A stretch of DNA of 29,768 nucleotides, taken from contig NZ_ALWD01000161.1 of the NCBI RefSeq assembly GCF_000582685.1, positions 1-29,768 of the forward strand. Direction: 5' to 3'. The position numbers and the translations under genes are program-made. The notes beneath the pieces were generated by a model that saw only the letters and a list, made by a program, of their open reading frames with translations, had not been told where the DNA came from and did no database searches. The stretch's first letter is position 1. Each line of letters starts with the position of its first letter. The DNA is from [Scytonema hofmanni] UTEX 2349 (GTDB taxonomy: Bacteria > Cyanobacteriota > Cyanobacteriia > Cyanobacteriales > Nostocaceae). Positions 7,752 to 15,641 of the stretch are shown here, piece by piece.

Positions 7752-8393
7752 TTATTTTTTTAAATCACATTTATTCCGCAGTCTTTCTAGGAGTCGTTTA
7801 CCCTTTTGACGAATATTTACTTCCCTCTTTTTAGGGTCTTTTTCAGACTCTTCTCCGTGAGAAAATAAATGTTCGCCGATTTCCTTCCAAGTTCGTCCTT
7901 CTACTATTCTTAAATATAAAATTAAATAATCTTTCTTTTTTAAACTTTTAAGTTCATGAAGAAGTGCTTCTAAGTTGGCTCCAATTGCATAGTCTATAAC
8001 TTCGTTTTCTTCTATGTAGACTGTATCGGTTTTATTAGACAGGCGCTCGGCGAGTTTACTTTGTTTAGTCCTGTCTCGTTTCCATTCTCTAATGATATTA
8101 AAGCTTGCCCCTTTTAGCCACAGTGGCATATTACATTCTATGGGTTCTCCGCTACTAATTTTGTTTTTAGCACGACTATATGCTTCTAAAAATACTTCAC
8201 ACTCCTCATGATAATAATTCAGTTTAAATTGTTGAAGGCGTTGTCTGATAAAGGCAAGAATGTTGTGCGTGTCTCTGCCATCCGGGTTTAAAAGAATACA
8301 TGTGACTAAGTTATCAAGTGCAGTGAGTTGTTCTGTAACAGAGGTAGAAGTCGCAATTTGGGGAGAAAATGAATTGTTTTTTGGAAATTCCAT
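7752..8393 (-). CDS. Sigma-70 family (ECF-like) RNA polymerase sigma factor
   Basis: 213 residues from ATG 8391-8393. The first half has a sigma region-2-like stretch (FLEAYSRAKNKI... LWLKGASFNIIREWKRDR, about 68-106). The second half has a region-4-like helix-turn-helix (LHELKSLKKKDYLILYLRIVEGRTWKEIGEHLF ... VNIRQKGKRLLERLRN, about 145-208). Diverged sigma factors of this type occur next to membrane conflict effectors in filamentous cyanobacteria. The effector-like gene follows 64 bp downstream of the stop with a hairpin in between. Upstream lie 61-bp tandem repeats that could hold its regulatory sites. No clear Shine-Dalgarno is seen. An alternative is a sigma-like regulator that does not engage core polymerase. 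Confidence 0.7.
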   Translation of the reverse strand: MEFPKNNSFSPQIATSTSVTEQLTALDNLVTCILLNPDGRDTHNILAFIRQRLQQFKLNYYHEECEVFLEAYSRAKNKISSGEPIECNMPLWLKGASFNIIREWKRDRTKQSKLAERLSNKTDTVYIEENEVIDYAIGANLEALLHELKSLKKKDYLILYLRIVEGRTWKEIGEHLFSHGEESEKDPKKREVNIRQKGKRLLERLRNKCDLKK

Positions 8394-8496
8394 AACTAGT
8401 AAAGTTGTCCTTTTTGTTGCTGGCTTGTTGGTAATAATTAATACTTATTCAATTAAGATTATTGATTGACAGTAGTTGAAAAAGTTTCCTCCTATA

Positions 8497-8711
8497 TGTT
8501 GATGTCAGGTAGATAGGGAAATGTGACATCCGGTCTAATCGGCGACCTCTATATGTATGTTGATGTCAGGTAGATAGGGAAATGTGACATCCGGTCTAAT
8601 CGGCGACCTCTATATGTATGTTGATGTCAGGTAGATAGGGAAATGTGACATCCGGTCTAATCGGCGACCTCTATATGTATGTTGATGTCAGGTAGATAGG
8701 GAAATGTGACA
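8497..8711. repeat. 61-bp tandem repeat, three full units and a partial one
   Basis: Units start at 8497, 8558, 8619 and 8680 (TGTTGATGTCAGGTAG...), essentially identical, with the last one ending after about 31 bases at TGTGACA. Each unit carries two small inverted repeats, ATGTCA...TGACAT and GGTC...GACC. Spacer identity excludes a CRISPR. Their place upstream of the sigma-like gene suggests stacked regulatory sites, and the high identity suggests recent expansion. Confidence 0.85.
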
Positions 8712-8762
8712 CTCCCTGAACAATTATGTGTTTTCGCTGACTATTTGAGTTTTTTGTCACAG

Positions 8763-8841
8763 TATTTCTTCTAAAGTCCATAAAAAAATAAGAGGCTCAA
8801 AACTCAGTAAAGTTGTCGAGCCACAGCAAGAAATATTTTTT
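8763..8841 (+). terminator. Two-step stem followed by a T-run
   Basis: An outer stem TATTTCTT/AAGAAATA (8763-8770, 8828-8835) encloses an inner stem GGCTC/GAGCC (8794-8798, 8818-8822), and TTTTTT follows (8836-8841). It is rightward in sense. It would end transcription coming from the repeat region, or be the 3' end of a small RNA; no protein gene precedes it on this strand. The 8394-8496 and 8842-8940 flanks hold nothing else I can name. Confidence 0.4.
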
Positions 8842-8940
8842 AGTTAGCGTGCCATCTCAACAATTTTGGCGATTTCATGCTGTGCGCTTTCTTCTGGGTA
8901 TTGACCTCTGAAGTATTAATTAATTGAGGACAACCTAATC

Positions 8941-9195
8941 ATGAAACGTAATTTCCCAGTTTGGCAAGTCACCCTACCGTTAGCTGGAGTATTGATATTT
9001 GTTGTAGGAGCTATCACTACTATTTACATGACCGATGGTGGATACATCTTTCAATTTGAAGCTACTCCCCAAAAGGTCAAAGTGAGGACGGTCATAGATA
9101 AAAGAAATAACAATCCAGCAGAAAAAGCTGCAAAAAGTAAGCGGGAGATTGATTCTCAGAGGAAAGCTGCTGCTCCCAAACTCACCCACCAATAA
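8941..9195 (+). CDS. Small single-span membrane protein
   Basis: 84 residues. A hydrophobic segment at about 9-29 (VTLPLAGVLIFVVGAITTIY) follows the short basic start MKRNFP, so it is either a signal anchor or a signal peptide without an evident cleavage motif. The rest is hydrophilic and rich in Lys, Arg and Ala (AEKAAKSKREIDSQRKAAAP). GAGGA lies 10-11 bases before the ATG. A possible -35 TTGACC lies near 8899. The function is unknown. Its 3' end overlaps the end of the convergent gene at 9182 by 14 bp. Confidence 0.6.
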   Translation: MKRNFPVWQVTLPLAGVLIFVVGAITTIYMTDGGYIFQFEATPQKVKVRTVIDKRNNNPAEKAAKSKREIDSQRKAAAPKLTHQ

Positions 9196-9499
9196 CTCTT
9201 ACTACCTTCCAGGCTGACTGGTTCCCAATCTTCCCAGACCTGACAAAACTGAACGAGCCACGAGTAAACTGCTGTTCGCCTTTCTTCACCCTCGGTTTAC
9301 ACCCAACAAGCCCCTCGACTTCAGATGAAGAAAGAAGCCAGCCTGATGTAGCAGCAAGTTCTAGCTCTTTAAGGTGCTGTAGTGGTTCGGCGGGGCGCAG
9401 GTGACGGGCGATCGCTTCCACCAATTGAACCACCTCTCCCAGTGCTAAGTCTGGTTGTCCAGTGGTCGTGTCCAGTCTATCCAGTGGACAGTCTATCAC
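9182..9499 (-). CDS. Hypothetical protein following the broken recombinase
   Basis: 105 residues from GTG 9497-9499, the only usable start in the frame after the recombinase stop at 9560. The N-half is helical (LALGEVVQLVEAIARHLRP). The C-half (GWLLSSSEVEGLVGCKPRVKKGEQQFTRGSFSFVRSGKI) reads like a small DNA-binding or winged-helix unit; similar C-termini occur in my memory in cyanobacterial plasmid hypothetical proteins, but I cannot name a family. It lies 60 bp after the recombinase remnant in the same frame and direction, suggesting an old two-gene unit. Confidence 0.6.
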   Translation of the reverse strand: MIDCPLDRLDTTTGQPDLALGEVVQLVEAIARHLRPAEPLQHLKELELAATSGWLLSSSEVEGLVGCKPRVKKGEQQFTRGSFSFVRSGKIGNQSAWKVVRVIGG

Positions 9500-9559
9500 A
9501 GGGCGATCGCTAATCTGTAGCTGCTTGCTTTCTCTTAGTCCTTTTGGAGAAATGTCGTA

Positions 9560-9871
9560 TTACTGGTATTTCCCGACATTTTCGCCAACAGGACTCAACA
9601 TCGCCAAGCTTGCAGCCGCTCCTAAAACCTGCTCATCGCTGACTTCTAGGTATTTTTGCAACTGCTCTAAGTTCCTATGCCCGGATATCTCCTGAATCAC
9701 TCGTAAGGGAATACCAGCGTTGCTCATCTGGGTTAACGCCGTCCGCCTAAAGCTGTGTGTCGATACTCCAATTATCCCGACTTGCTTACAAGCTTCTCTC
9801 AATATCCGAGCGGCTGAGTCATGGCTAATATGTCCGTTACTGCGACCGGGAAACAAATAAACATCACCGCT
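9560..9871 (-). pseudogene. C-terminal remnant of a tyrosine recombinase
   Basis: The readable part is about 100 residues and runs from SGDVYLFPGR to the stop. It keeps box II STHSFRRTALT and the H/Y end ISGHRNLEQLQKYLEV. It aligns without gaps to the C-terminal half of the complete recombinase at 19345-20004, with most residues identical. The N-terminal half with the first catalytic Arg and the Lys is missing: going upstream the frame meets a stop at 9893-9895 about seven residues before homology starts. A TTG at 9856 could start a fragment, but a recombinase without Arg-I is not expected to cleave. It is probably the relic of a recombination event or a truncated duplicate. Confidence 0.8.
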
Positions 9872-9895
9872 AATCGGATAATAATTATGTTTCTA

Positions 9896-10060
9896 TAATC
9901 TCTAGTTTTAAAACCCGACACATTGTTTTTTATGAGTATTTTACCTCTTCTTATATGTATCATGCTTTTCGTGAAATGGTATCAGTTGCAATTAATCCTG
10001 GTTTGAAAGTGTCTTGATTGCAGGTTGAAGCACGTACTGAACCATAGATATATACCTAAC
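9896..10060. other. Non-coding stretch next to the recombinase remnant
   Basis: AT-rich with no coherent frame; a 20-codon frame near 9956 is not supported by anything else. It probably contains the breakpoint that removed the recombinase N-terminus. Confidence 0.4.
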
Positions 10061-10112
10061 TAAAGAAAATGTTCTTCATATTTTTTCTATAATATGAAGA
10101 ACATTTTCTTTA
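10061..10112. repeat. Perfect 22-bp inverted repeat with an 8-base loop
   Basis: TAAAGAAAATGTTCTTCATA (10061-10080, extended by TT) is the exact reverse complement of 10091-10112; the loop is 10083-10090. It is AT-rich and has no T-run after it in either direction, so it is unlike a standard terminator. It lies 69 bp beyond the stop of the minus-strand gene at 10181. It could be a protein-binding palindrome, an mRNA 3'-end stabiliser or a small mobile palindrome. Confidence 0.75.
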
Positions 10113-10180
10113 CTTCTTGTATTTTTTAAATGCACCATGAAAACAATATATACTACGTAAGTATATAACCTAAGCAAGTT

Positions 10181-10516
10181 TTAAGTATTAGTATGGTCAT
10201 GATGTGTTGAATCATGATTTACGTCATGGTGATTTGCACCATGATGAATTAAGTCACCGGTCAAAGTTGAAATACCACTGGTAATTACTATATTACCTAG
10301 AGTATTTAATGTTTTAGCATGGTCATCACCAAATTTGGAAGCGCTATTAAATGCATCATCCATACATTCACCCATTCCCTCAAAAAAGCTACCTTCTTTG
10401 GATGCAACATTGTAAAGTCCTTTAACAACTCCAGCTATTTCACCTACTGTACATGCAAGAGCGAATCCCATGGCGTTTCCCCAGAATGTTTCTGACTTTC
10501 TAACCTTTCTAACCAT
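10181..10516 (-). CDS. Hypothetical protein with a His-rich tail
   Basis: 111 residues, not recognised. It starts with a basic patch MVRKVRKSETFWG, then a mildly hydrophobic stretch (about 14-40, MGFALACTVGEIAGVVKGLYNVA) that may associate with membrane. The last 22 residues are rich in His and Asp (HHGANHHDVNHDSTHHDHTNT), a probable metal-binding tail. The ATG is at 10514-10516. It stands alone, with the 22-bp hairpin downstream and 288 bp of non-coding DNA upstream. It could be a small secreted or toxin-like peptide, but there is no processing motif that I can see. Confidence 0.5.
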   Translation of the reverse strand: MVRKVRKSETFWGNAMGFALACTVGEIAGVVKGLYNVASKEGSFFEGMGECMDDAFNSASKFGDDHAKTLNTLGNIVITSGISTLTGDLIHHGANHHDVNHDSTHHDHTNT

Positions 10517-10740
10517 AAAACTTCTTATGCCTTTAATATTGGTACACTGAAATTTTAACTCATAATTTTTTTACATGAGTGCTACCGAAGTATATTTTTA
10601 TAAAAAATACATATTGGTATTTTTGGTTCTTCCGCTACTTTTATGGTGATAATTAACGGGATTTAAACAAAAATTAAGCCCAAATAAAGCCCAAACTGGC
10701 TTTGTAAGCAGCAAATACGTCCCGGTTCAGGGTCAACCAA

Positions 10741-10771
10741 TCAAAAACCCGTAATGGTTACGGGTTTTTGA
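10741..10771. terminator. Bidirectional terminator
   Basis: A 14-bp perfect stem TCAAAAACCCGTAA/TTACGGGTTTTTGA around the loop TGG. T-runs exist on both strands. It lies 34 bp beyond the stop of the HigA-like gene and probably ends that operon. Confidence 0.85.
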
Positions 10772-10804
10772 GATAGTTACATATTTTCGATTACAAAACA
10801 ATTT

Positions 10805-11152
10805 CTAACATTTTCCAGTGGTAACTAAATTATTTTCTTCATCTTTACAAAAAGCTAGTGCTATATCTGTTTTTGTAGCGCCTACAGATAATAAACCACG
10901 AATAAGTAGGTCAATAGAAACTGAAGGGTCTCCAGATTCTAGTTTTGCAACACGCGACTGACTAGAATTCATCCTTTTTGCAAGGGATGTTTGAGTGATT
11001 TCTTGATTTTTGCGAAACTGCTTTAATTTCTGACTTAGCGCTAATTTCATCTCAATAATTTCAGCCTCTAAGGGTGAAAGTTCAAGGAAATCATTTACTG
11101 TTCCAATTTTCCAGCCAGCGGCTTCTAAACGTTTACGTTTTAGGTCATCCAT
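10805..11152 (-). CDS. HigA-like antitoxin, XRE-type HTH
   Basis: 115 residues. The helix-turn-helix is at about 53-73 (TQTSLAKRMNSSQSRVAKLES), with the family's usual acidic follow-on LESGDPSVSIDLLIRGLLSVGAT. A helical N-terminal extension (1-45) precedes it, as in many HigA2-type antitoxins. It neutralises the toxin encoded immediately upstream (21 bp gap), and together the pair would repress its own promoter. The order toxin first, antitoxin second is that of HigBA modules. The C-terminus after about residue 100 is not conserved-looking. Confidence 0.85.
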   Translation of the reverse strand: MDDLKRKRLEAAGWKIGTVNDFLELSPLEAEIIEMKLALSQKLKQFRKNQEITQTSLAKRMNSSQSRVAKLESGDPSVSIDLLIRGLLSVGATKTDIALAFCKDEENNLVTTGKC

Positions 11153-11173
11153 AAAAATAAGCCCTTTTTTTGA

Positions 11174-11509
11174 TTAATCTTCTTGATATTTTTTTATTCT
11201 TTTTTTACATTTATTTATAACGGGTAGTGGCGTTTTTTCAGTTTTTTTCGCAAATACTTCCAATATGATTAAGCAATCTGTATCAATAAAATAGATAATA
11301 CGCCATGTTTTATCTTTATCTTTGATACGCAATTCGTGACAGTTGCATCCAATATCAGGCATAGGACGCGAATGAGGCATGGATATAAATTCACCTTGCT
11401 GTACTTTACGCAATAGGTAGCCCGCTTCTATACGTGCATCACTAGAGAAAGGTGGTGTTTTTACTTCTCCACTAAGCCAGACAAGAATTAAATCATTAGT
11501 ATTTGTCAC
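11174..11509 (-). CDS. HigB-like toxin, phage Gp49/RelE superfamily
   Basis: 111 residues from GTG 11507-11509. The core MPDIGCNCHELRIKDKDKTWRIIYFID (about 50-77), followed by LIILEVFAKKTEKTP and a basic helix INKCKKRIKKY, is the pattern of Gp49-like HigB toxins, ribosome-dependent mRNA endonucleases. The acceptor basic residues (R56-K62, R70, K88-K90) are present. The promoter's -10 ends only about 10 bases before the GTG and no Shine-Dalgarno fits, so translation may be leaderless. The antitoxin follows 21 bp downstream. Confidence 0.85.
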   Translation of the reverse strand: MTNTNDLILVWLSGEVKTPPFSSDARIEAGYLLRKVQQGEFISMPHSRPMPDIGCNCHELRIKDKDKTWRIIYFIDTDCLIILEVFAKKTEKTPLPVINKCKKRIKKYQED

Positions 11510-11519
11510 TATTAGTTAT

Positions 11520-11562
11520 ATAGTATGTCAGATTTGATATATTTGCAAGTGGCTAGCCACTT
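11520..11562 (-). promoter_or_regulatory. Promoter and operator of the HigBA-like pair
   Basis: On the minus strand TTGCAA (11548-11543), 17 bases, then TACTAT (11525-11520). A perfect 16-bp palindrome AAGTGGCTAGCCACTT (11547-11562) overlaps the upstream edge of the -35 box, where a dimeric HTH antitoxin would repress. Confidence 0.65.
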
Positions 11563-11727
11563 TTCTTTGTAAATTATTTATATTTTCTGAGTGTGTACCC
11601 ACCATAATATATTCTTTCCCAAACATGAGAAGGTGTGTACCACTCTGGTGATGCTTTGTGAGTACCTAGTAATTCGTATGTCATAATTCAAAAAACCCTT
11701 TATTTGCTAAGAGGTGAGGGGATAGAG

Positions 11728-11762
11728 CCTGGGGTAAGTTTAACTGCCTACCCCAGGTTTTT
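11728..11762 (+). terminator. Rho-independent terminator, best in the plus direction
   Basis: CCTGGGGTA/TACCCCAGG (11728-11736, 11749-11757) with a 12-base loop and TTTTT after it. It lies two bases beyond the stop of the minus-strand actin-like gene; in that direction the T-run is missing, so it either blocks antisense transcription or acts as a 3'-end hairpin. Confidence 0.7.
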
Positions 11763-11764
11763 GA

Positions 11765-12925
11765 TTACAAGTACTTCATGCCCGACACATTAATAATGTG
11801 GGGATTTTCCAATACCTCACAAGTGCCGTTACCTACTCCAGCGGTGATAATTTCAGTAACTTTACTCGCGATAATTGCACTTCCGAACCCTCCGCCAGTA
11901 CAATAAATCGCCCCACCGCTTACTAGAATCTGAGAAGATTTTGTGAGAATATCAGCAATACTTGGGTTGTCAGCGATCCAGTTACTCAAGCCATCGGTCA
12001 CGCTTTCAGCTATATTTTCAGTCCGACCACCTACCCGGTAAGGAACTAAAAAACCTTCATTCTCACGCTTGCAAGCCTTTAACGCCTCAAAAATACTGTT
12101 TAAGCTTTTAGTTTCTCCACCAATATCGGTTTTATTCAGGCTTACAAAAATTTGTGATGCTAAATTCTGCATTCCTCCCCCACTGGCAACACTGCGACTA
12201 AGCACTTTAGGCAACCTGCGACCGATACCGTAAGATGTGAGTGTCAAAGTCCCACCGCCAAGGTCAAGTATTGCAAAATTAGTTATCCCATCTGGTAAAG
12301 AATTTCTAGCGGATAAAGCAGCGCCGTAACCTTCCGAGTAAATAAACTCAGACTTAAGGTTTTTAAACTCGATAGTAAATTCTCTGCCACGATAATTAAA
12401 ACCCTCAATACCGTTTAGGATTTTGCTGATATCACCTTGGCGATTACTGGATAGACTGAGTAGCTTGATATCCACACTTAAGCGAATTGGTTTTGTCTTG
12501 TAGCGACTGCGTTTGTCTTCCAGGATGTCATCAAGAAAGTCTGAATCACTGGTTAAAGCACCAAGCACCCAGACATCAAGCTTTTTAATTTTGTTATCCT
12601 TCTGAGCTTCTACCAGTTCACCTAATACTGATTCACAACCGCGACCGACTACATAATTTTTCTTTTTGTACTGGAAACAACCCGACATTCCACTAGGTAA
12701 GTCCCCTTTGATTTCCTTGTAGACGCTCTCTATAGTTGACTCGTAGCCATTTAAGAGAAACTTGATACGCTTACTTCCAGCATCCAAGATTAAAGAGCAG
12801 TCAATAGTAGGATTCTTGCTCTCTCTAGGCTTACTTACTTTTGTAATTTTTGGTTGTTCTATTTGTAACACTGTTAAATCTTGTAATGGTTGTTGAGTCT
12901 GTGCGCCGTTAGCTTCGATATTCAT
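11765..12925 (-). CDS. ParM/StbA-like actin family segregation ATPase
   Basis: 386 residues. Actin-fold signatures are visible: phosphate-1 loop LILDAGSKRIKF (about 45-56), phosphate-2 loop ILDLGGGTLTL (219-229) and the adenosine motif ILVSGGAIYCTGGG (333-346). Proteins of this class polymerise to push sister plasmids apart, needing a DNA-binding adaptor and a centromere. A 40-residue N-terminal extension rich in Gln and Pro is unusual. No ParR adaptor lies directly downstream; the RHH proteins at 17016 or 18065 are candidates. The ATG has AAGGA 6-7 bases before it, and 349 bp upstream suggest its own promoter. Confidence 0.85.
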   Translation of the reverse strand: MNIEANGAQTQQPLQDLTVLQIEQPKITKVSKPRESKNPTIDCSLILDAGSKRIKFLLNGYESTIESVYKEIKGDLPSGMSGCFQYKKKNYVVGRGCESVLGELVEAQKDNKIKKLDVWVLGALTSDSDFLDDILEDKRSRYKTKPIRLSVDIKLLSLSSNRQGDISKILNGIEGFNYRGREFTIEFKNLKSEFIYSEGYGAALSARNSLPDGITNFAILDLGGGTLTLTSYGIGRRLPKVLSRSVASGGGMQNLASQIFVSLNKTDIGGETKSLNSIFEALKACKRENEGFLVPYRVGGRTENIAESVTDGLSNWIADNPSIADILTKSSQILVSGGAIYCTGGGFGSAIIASKVTEIITAGVGNGTCEVLENPHIINVSGMKYL

Positions 12926-13274
12926 AGTCGTTCCTTTTTAAATTGGTTAATTTGTGCTTGTCATCCGCATGTTACGCGCAGTAGTACGCTTTATTGAGAA
13001 AATAAAAAGTGATTGCGACTGAACTGTTAAGAGTAAAATGAGGGGTTGATGTTAGTTAAAAAGGGTTTTGATAGACGTTGCTAGGACTGGGTGTAAAATT
13101 TCAATTAACATTAATTGGAAAATCCGCGTACCCCTACTATGTGAAACCCAATTGGGAAACCAACAAAAAACCAAGACGTAATTACAAGGGTTTCAGGCTA
13201 TGACTTGGGGAGAGTTGGGAGATATTTGGGGAATCCCAAGACCGTCCCAAACCCGTCCCAACTGCTACAAATCC
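12926..13274. other. Upstream region of the actin-like gene, possible centromere or promoter
   Basis: It holds two palindromes, CAATTAA-CA-TTAATTG (13102-13117) and CCCAATTGGG (13147-13156), and a short direct repeat CCGTCCCAA/CCCGTCCCAA near 13243-13261. A centromere upstream of a parM-type gene would be expected here, but I see no regular iteron series. Confidence 0.4.
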
Positions 13275-15590
13275 TTAATTACTGTTAGTTAATATGTCAG
13301 CTACAAAAGTTTTCTTACACTCAAGATTGAGGCATGAGTATCTATACTTATCCGCATCCTTGACGGCAGAGTGTCTATGAAATTTCTCAGAACCACAGTG
13401 AGGACATTGGATTTGTGGTACGGATACCGCAGGCGTGGTCAAATTGGTAGCAGTATCAGTTTTAACAGGTGTAGAAAGTGAATCAAGGAACTCATCAGCG
13501 CTAAACAGTGGCAACAGGACATAGTATTGCTTCTCTCCATACTCATCAATCAAGGCATAGCGATAAGCACCGGGTTCTGTTCGGTCTAGTCCTAGTTCTG
13601 AGTTTTTGCGGTCGATATAGCGCTGTAGTAAGTCAGCTTGTTTCATCAATTTATCGTTGCTCTCACTGTCGATGTGTTCTGCCAGTCTCAAGTAGTCTTT
13701 AGCGTTCCCGTTGATGTGGATCGCGATTAAATTATTCCAATCTCCTTTAGTGGTATTCGGTATCTTGCCCGTGTTCGCACCTTGACCCAAGTAAAAGACA
13801 GCTTGCGAGGTATGGTCAATCTGGGTAATGATGCTCAACATGTTCGCGCTCATTGTTGGCTCTGGTTCCGGGTCGTCTTTAGTAGGGCGTTGCTTTCCCG
13901 GTGCTTGACGCAAGGTGCTATCGACTTCATCAAATATCCAGATACCAAAGCTGCCTTGATATTTGCGTCCACACAATCGGGTTAGCTCTGCAATACCTCG
14001 AATACTGTCCTGGTGAGTCTTTCCTATACTGGGGAAACTCCAATTATCTTTGCGGCTACCAGCTTGAGGATTGTAGAGTTTGATAGCATCGATAGCTTTG
14101 ACTTTCTTATGCTGTAGTTGCTCTGACACAATCCTTTCTGTTAGTGGACTTTTACCAGCGCCACTACCGCCAGTAATTCTAATACGGTTCCACTTCTTAG
14201 CGTGTTTTTTCCAAGTGTCCCAAGACCGTGCTAAACGCTCTATTGCTTTGTCGGATAATTCATCAAGTTTTTCTTCTTTGGGTAGCGATCGCAGTTGAAC
14301 AGTTAACTTAAGTGTGCATTTTTGGTAGTTAAATTCTACGTTGGGTAAAGTTCCGTGTAGAGAATTTGTGAAAGCGGCTAATTGCTCTCTACGGTTATCG
14401 CTGTAAATTTCTTTGTCTGTTAGCGCTGGATTTTCTCTGATGCCGTAAACAATAAAGTAACCAGACAGTGTTTCTTCCCAGTCGAGGCAATCTAATTTAA
14501 TACCAAGTTTGTAGAAATATTCGCTGATTTTATTTCCTGCTTTGGCGTAATTAGTAGAACCATAAAACAGTTGTGGTTTCTTCAGTTCTGTAATGCGTTC
14601 AGCCATGTCAGCTTTCTCTAGCGATAGACGTTCGATTTGGGCAATTAAATCAAAGACTTGACCCCTCATTTCTTCTAGGGAATTAGCATTATCTTCTAAT
14701 TTTTCACCTAGATTATTAAGCTGATTCTTCTGAAATGCGTTGTACTCTCCTAATAAATCCTTGGCTTTATCTTTCGGACAGTGAGTAGTTTTCATGTCCG
14801 CTAAAGTGGTGTAAGCATCCTCTAATGAGCGTCTTTCATCAAGATTGAGCAGATTTCTGAAGCGGGTTTTTAGCGCTGTTTGCTCATCCACAATACGAGA
14901 ATAAATGTTCAAAACATCAGTGACAATATCAGCTAACTCACCGTCAATAACTGAGATATTTTTAAGTAATTCGCAGTGAGTATCATAGTGAAGCTGTAGT
15001 TTATCCTTGAACGGAATTAAATTATCATGGATGGCTTGATAGTTCTCATCCTCCAACTTCTTATTAATTGATTCATCCAAGCTATTAAAAAATTTGTAGA
15101 TGCGTTCATTTAAATGCTCAAATACTAGCCCTTTAAAAACATCTATTAATTCCTGGTATCGCATATCCTCACACTGCAACTTATCTTCTAATTCTTGGGT
15201 TTTAAGTTCAAAATCTACAACTAACTGCTTAACCTTGCTTTGTAATATTTCAATGGTCTGATTCTTCAGACTAATTTCTTCAGTGGCTTGATGTAAGTCG
15301 TCTTTGAGTGTTTTGGATTGTTTTAGTAGTGTTGATTGTTCCTCGTATTTAGTGTTTAATGTCTGCCATTCTTTCTCATACTTGGCGACAATATCAGCTA
15401 GTTGATTATTAGCTTTATCGTGATTATTTCTACTAATGAATTCGCTGCTAGCTGCTACACTGGCAGAAGCAATAATGATGTTTAGTGCTAGTGGTTCTTT
15501 TGATTTAACGAAGCTAAGAACACCACCAAGGCATAAGAGAGAAGCTGCAACAGTCAGACCGCGTGATGCAGATTTAAGTGAAATATTCAT
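13275..15590 (-). CDS. Membrane-anchored P-loop ATPase with coiled coils and a C-terminal zinc ribbon
   Basis: 771 residues. Order: two N-terminal hydrophobic segments (about 9-28 and 35-48), a long coiled coil (about 60-335), a soluble region, Walker A GGSGAGKS (474-481), Walker B IWIFDEVD (550-557), an ASCE-like stretch with FYLGQGANTG (599-608), and a C-terminal zinc ribbon CPHCGS...YSCLNLECKK (C729, C732, C753, C758). The design (TM anchor, coiled coil, ATPase) suits a DNA-handling motor or tether at the membrane, such as a coupling or segregation protein, but I cannot place it in a named family. AGGA precedes the ATG by 7 bases. The same-strand neighbours on both sides suggest one functional cluster. 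Confidence 0.7.
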   Translation of the reverse strand: MNISLKSASRGLTVAASLLCLGGVLSFVKSKEPLALNIIIASASVAASSEFISRNNHDKANNQLADIVAKYEKEWQTLNTKYEEQSTLLKQSKTLKDDLHQATEEISLKNQTIEILQSKVKQLVVDFELKTQELEDKLQCEDMRYQELIDVFKGLVFEHLNERIYKFFNSLDESINKKLEDENYQAIHDNLIPFKDKLQLHYDTHCELLKNISVIDGELADIVTDVLNIYSRIVDEQTALKTRFRNLLNLDERRSLEDAYTTLADMKTTHCPKDKAKDLLGEYNAFQKNQLNNLGEKLEDNANSLEEMRGQVFDLIAQIERLSLEKADMAERITELKKPQLFYGSTNYAKAGNKISEYFYKLGIKLDCLDWEETLSGYFIVYGIRENPALTDKEIYSDNRREQLAAFTNSLHGTLPNVEFNYQKCTLKLTVQLRSLPKEEKLDELSDKAIERLARSWDTWKKHAKKWNRIRITGGSGAGKSPLTERIVSEQLQHKKVKAIDAIKLYNPQAGSRKDNWSFPSIGKTHQDSIRGIAELTRLCGRKYQGSFGIWIFDEVDSTLRQAPGKQRPTKDDPEPEPTMSANMLSIITQIDHTSQAVFYLGQGANTGKIPNTTKGDWNNLIAIHINGNAKDYLRLAEHIDSESNDKLMKQADLLQRYIDRKNSELGLDRTEPGAYRYALIDEYGEKQYYVLLPLFSADEFLDSLSTPVKTDTATNLTTPAVSVPQIQCPHCGSEKFHRHSAVKDADKYRYSCLNLECKKTFVADILTNSN

Positions 15591-15641
15591 GATTATTCCT
15601 AATAATTTAATAAGGGGAATTTCACCCCTAAATATTTGTGT

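Noticed and set aside
8497..8711. CRISPR array
   Set aside because: The whole 61-bp unit is repeated including the would-be spacer, and there are no cas genes.
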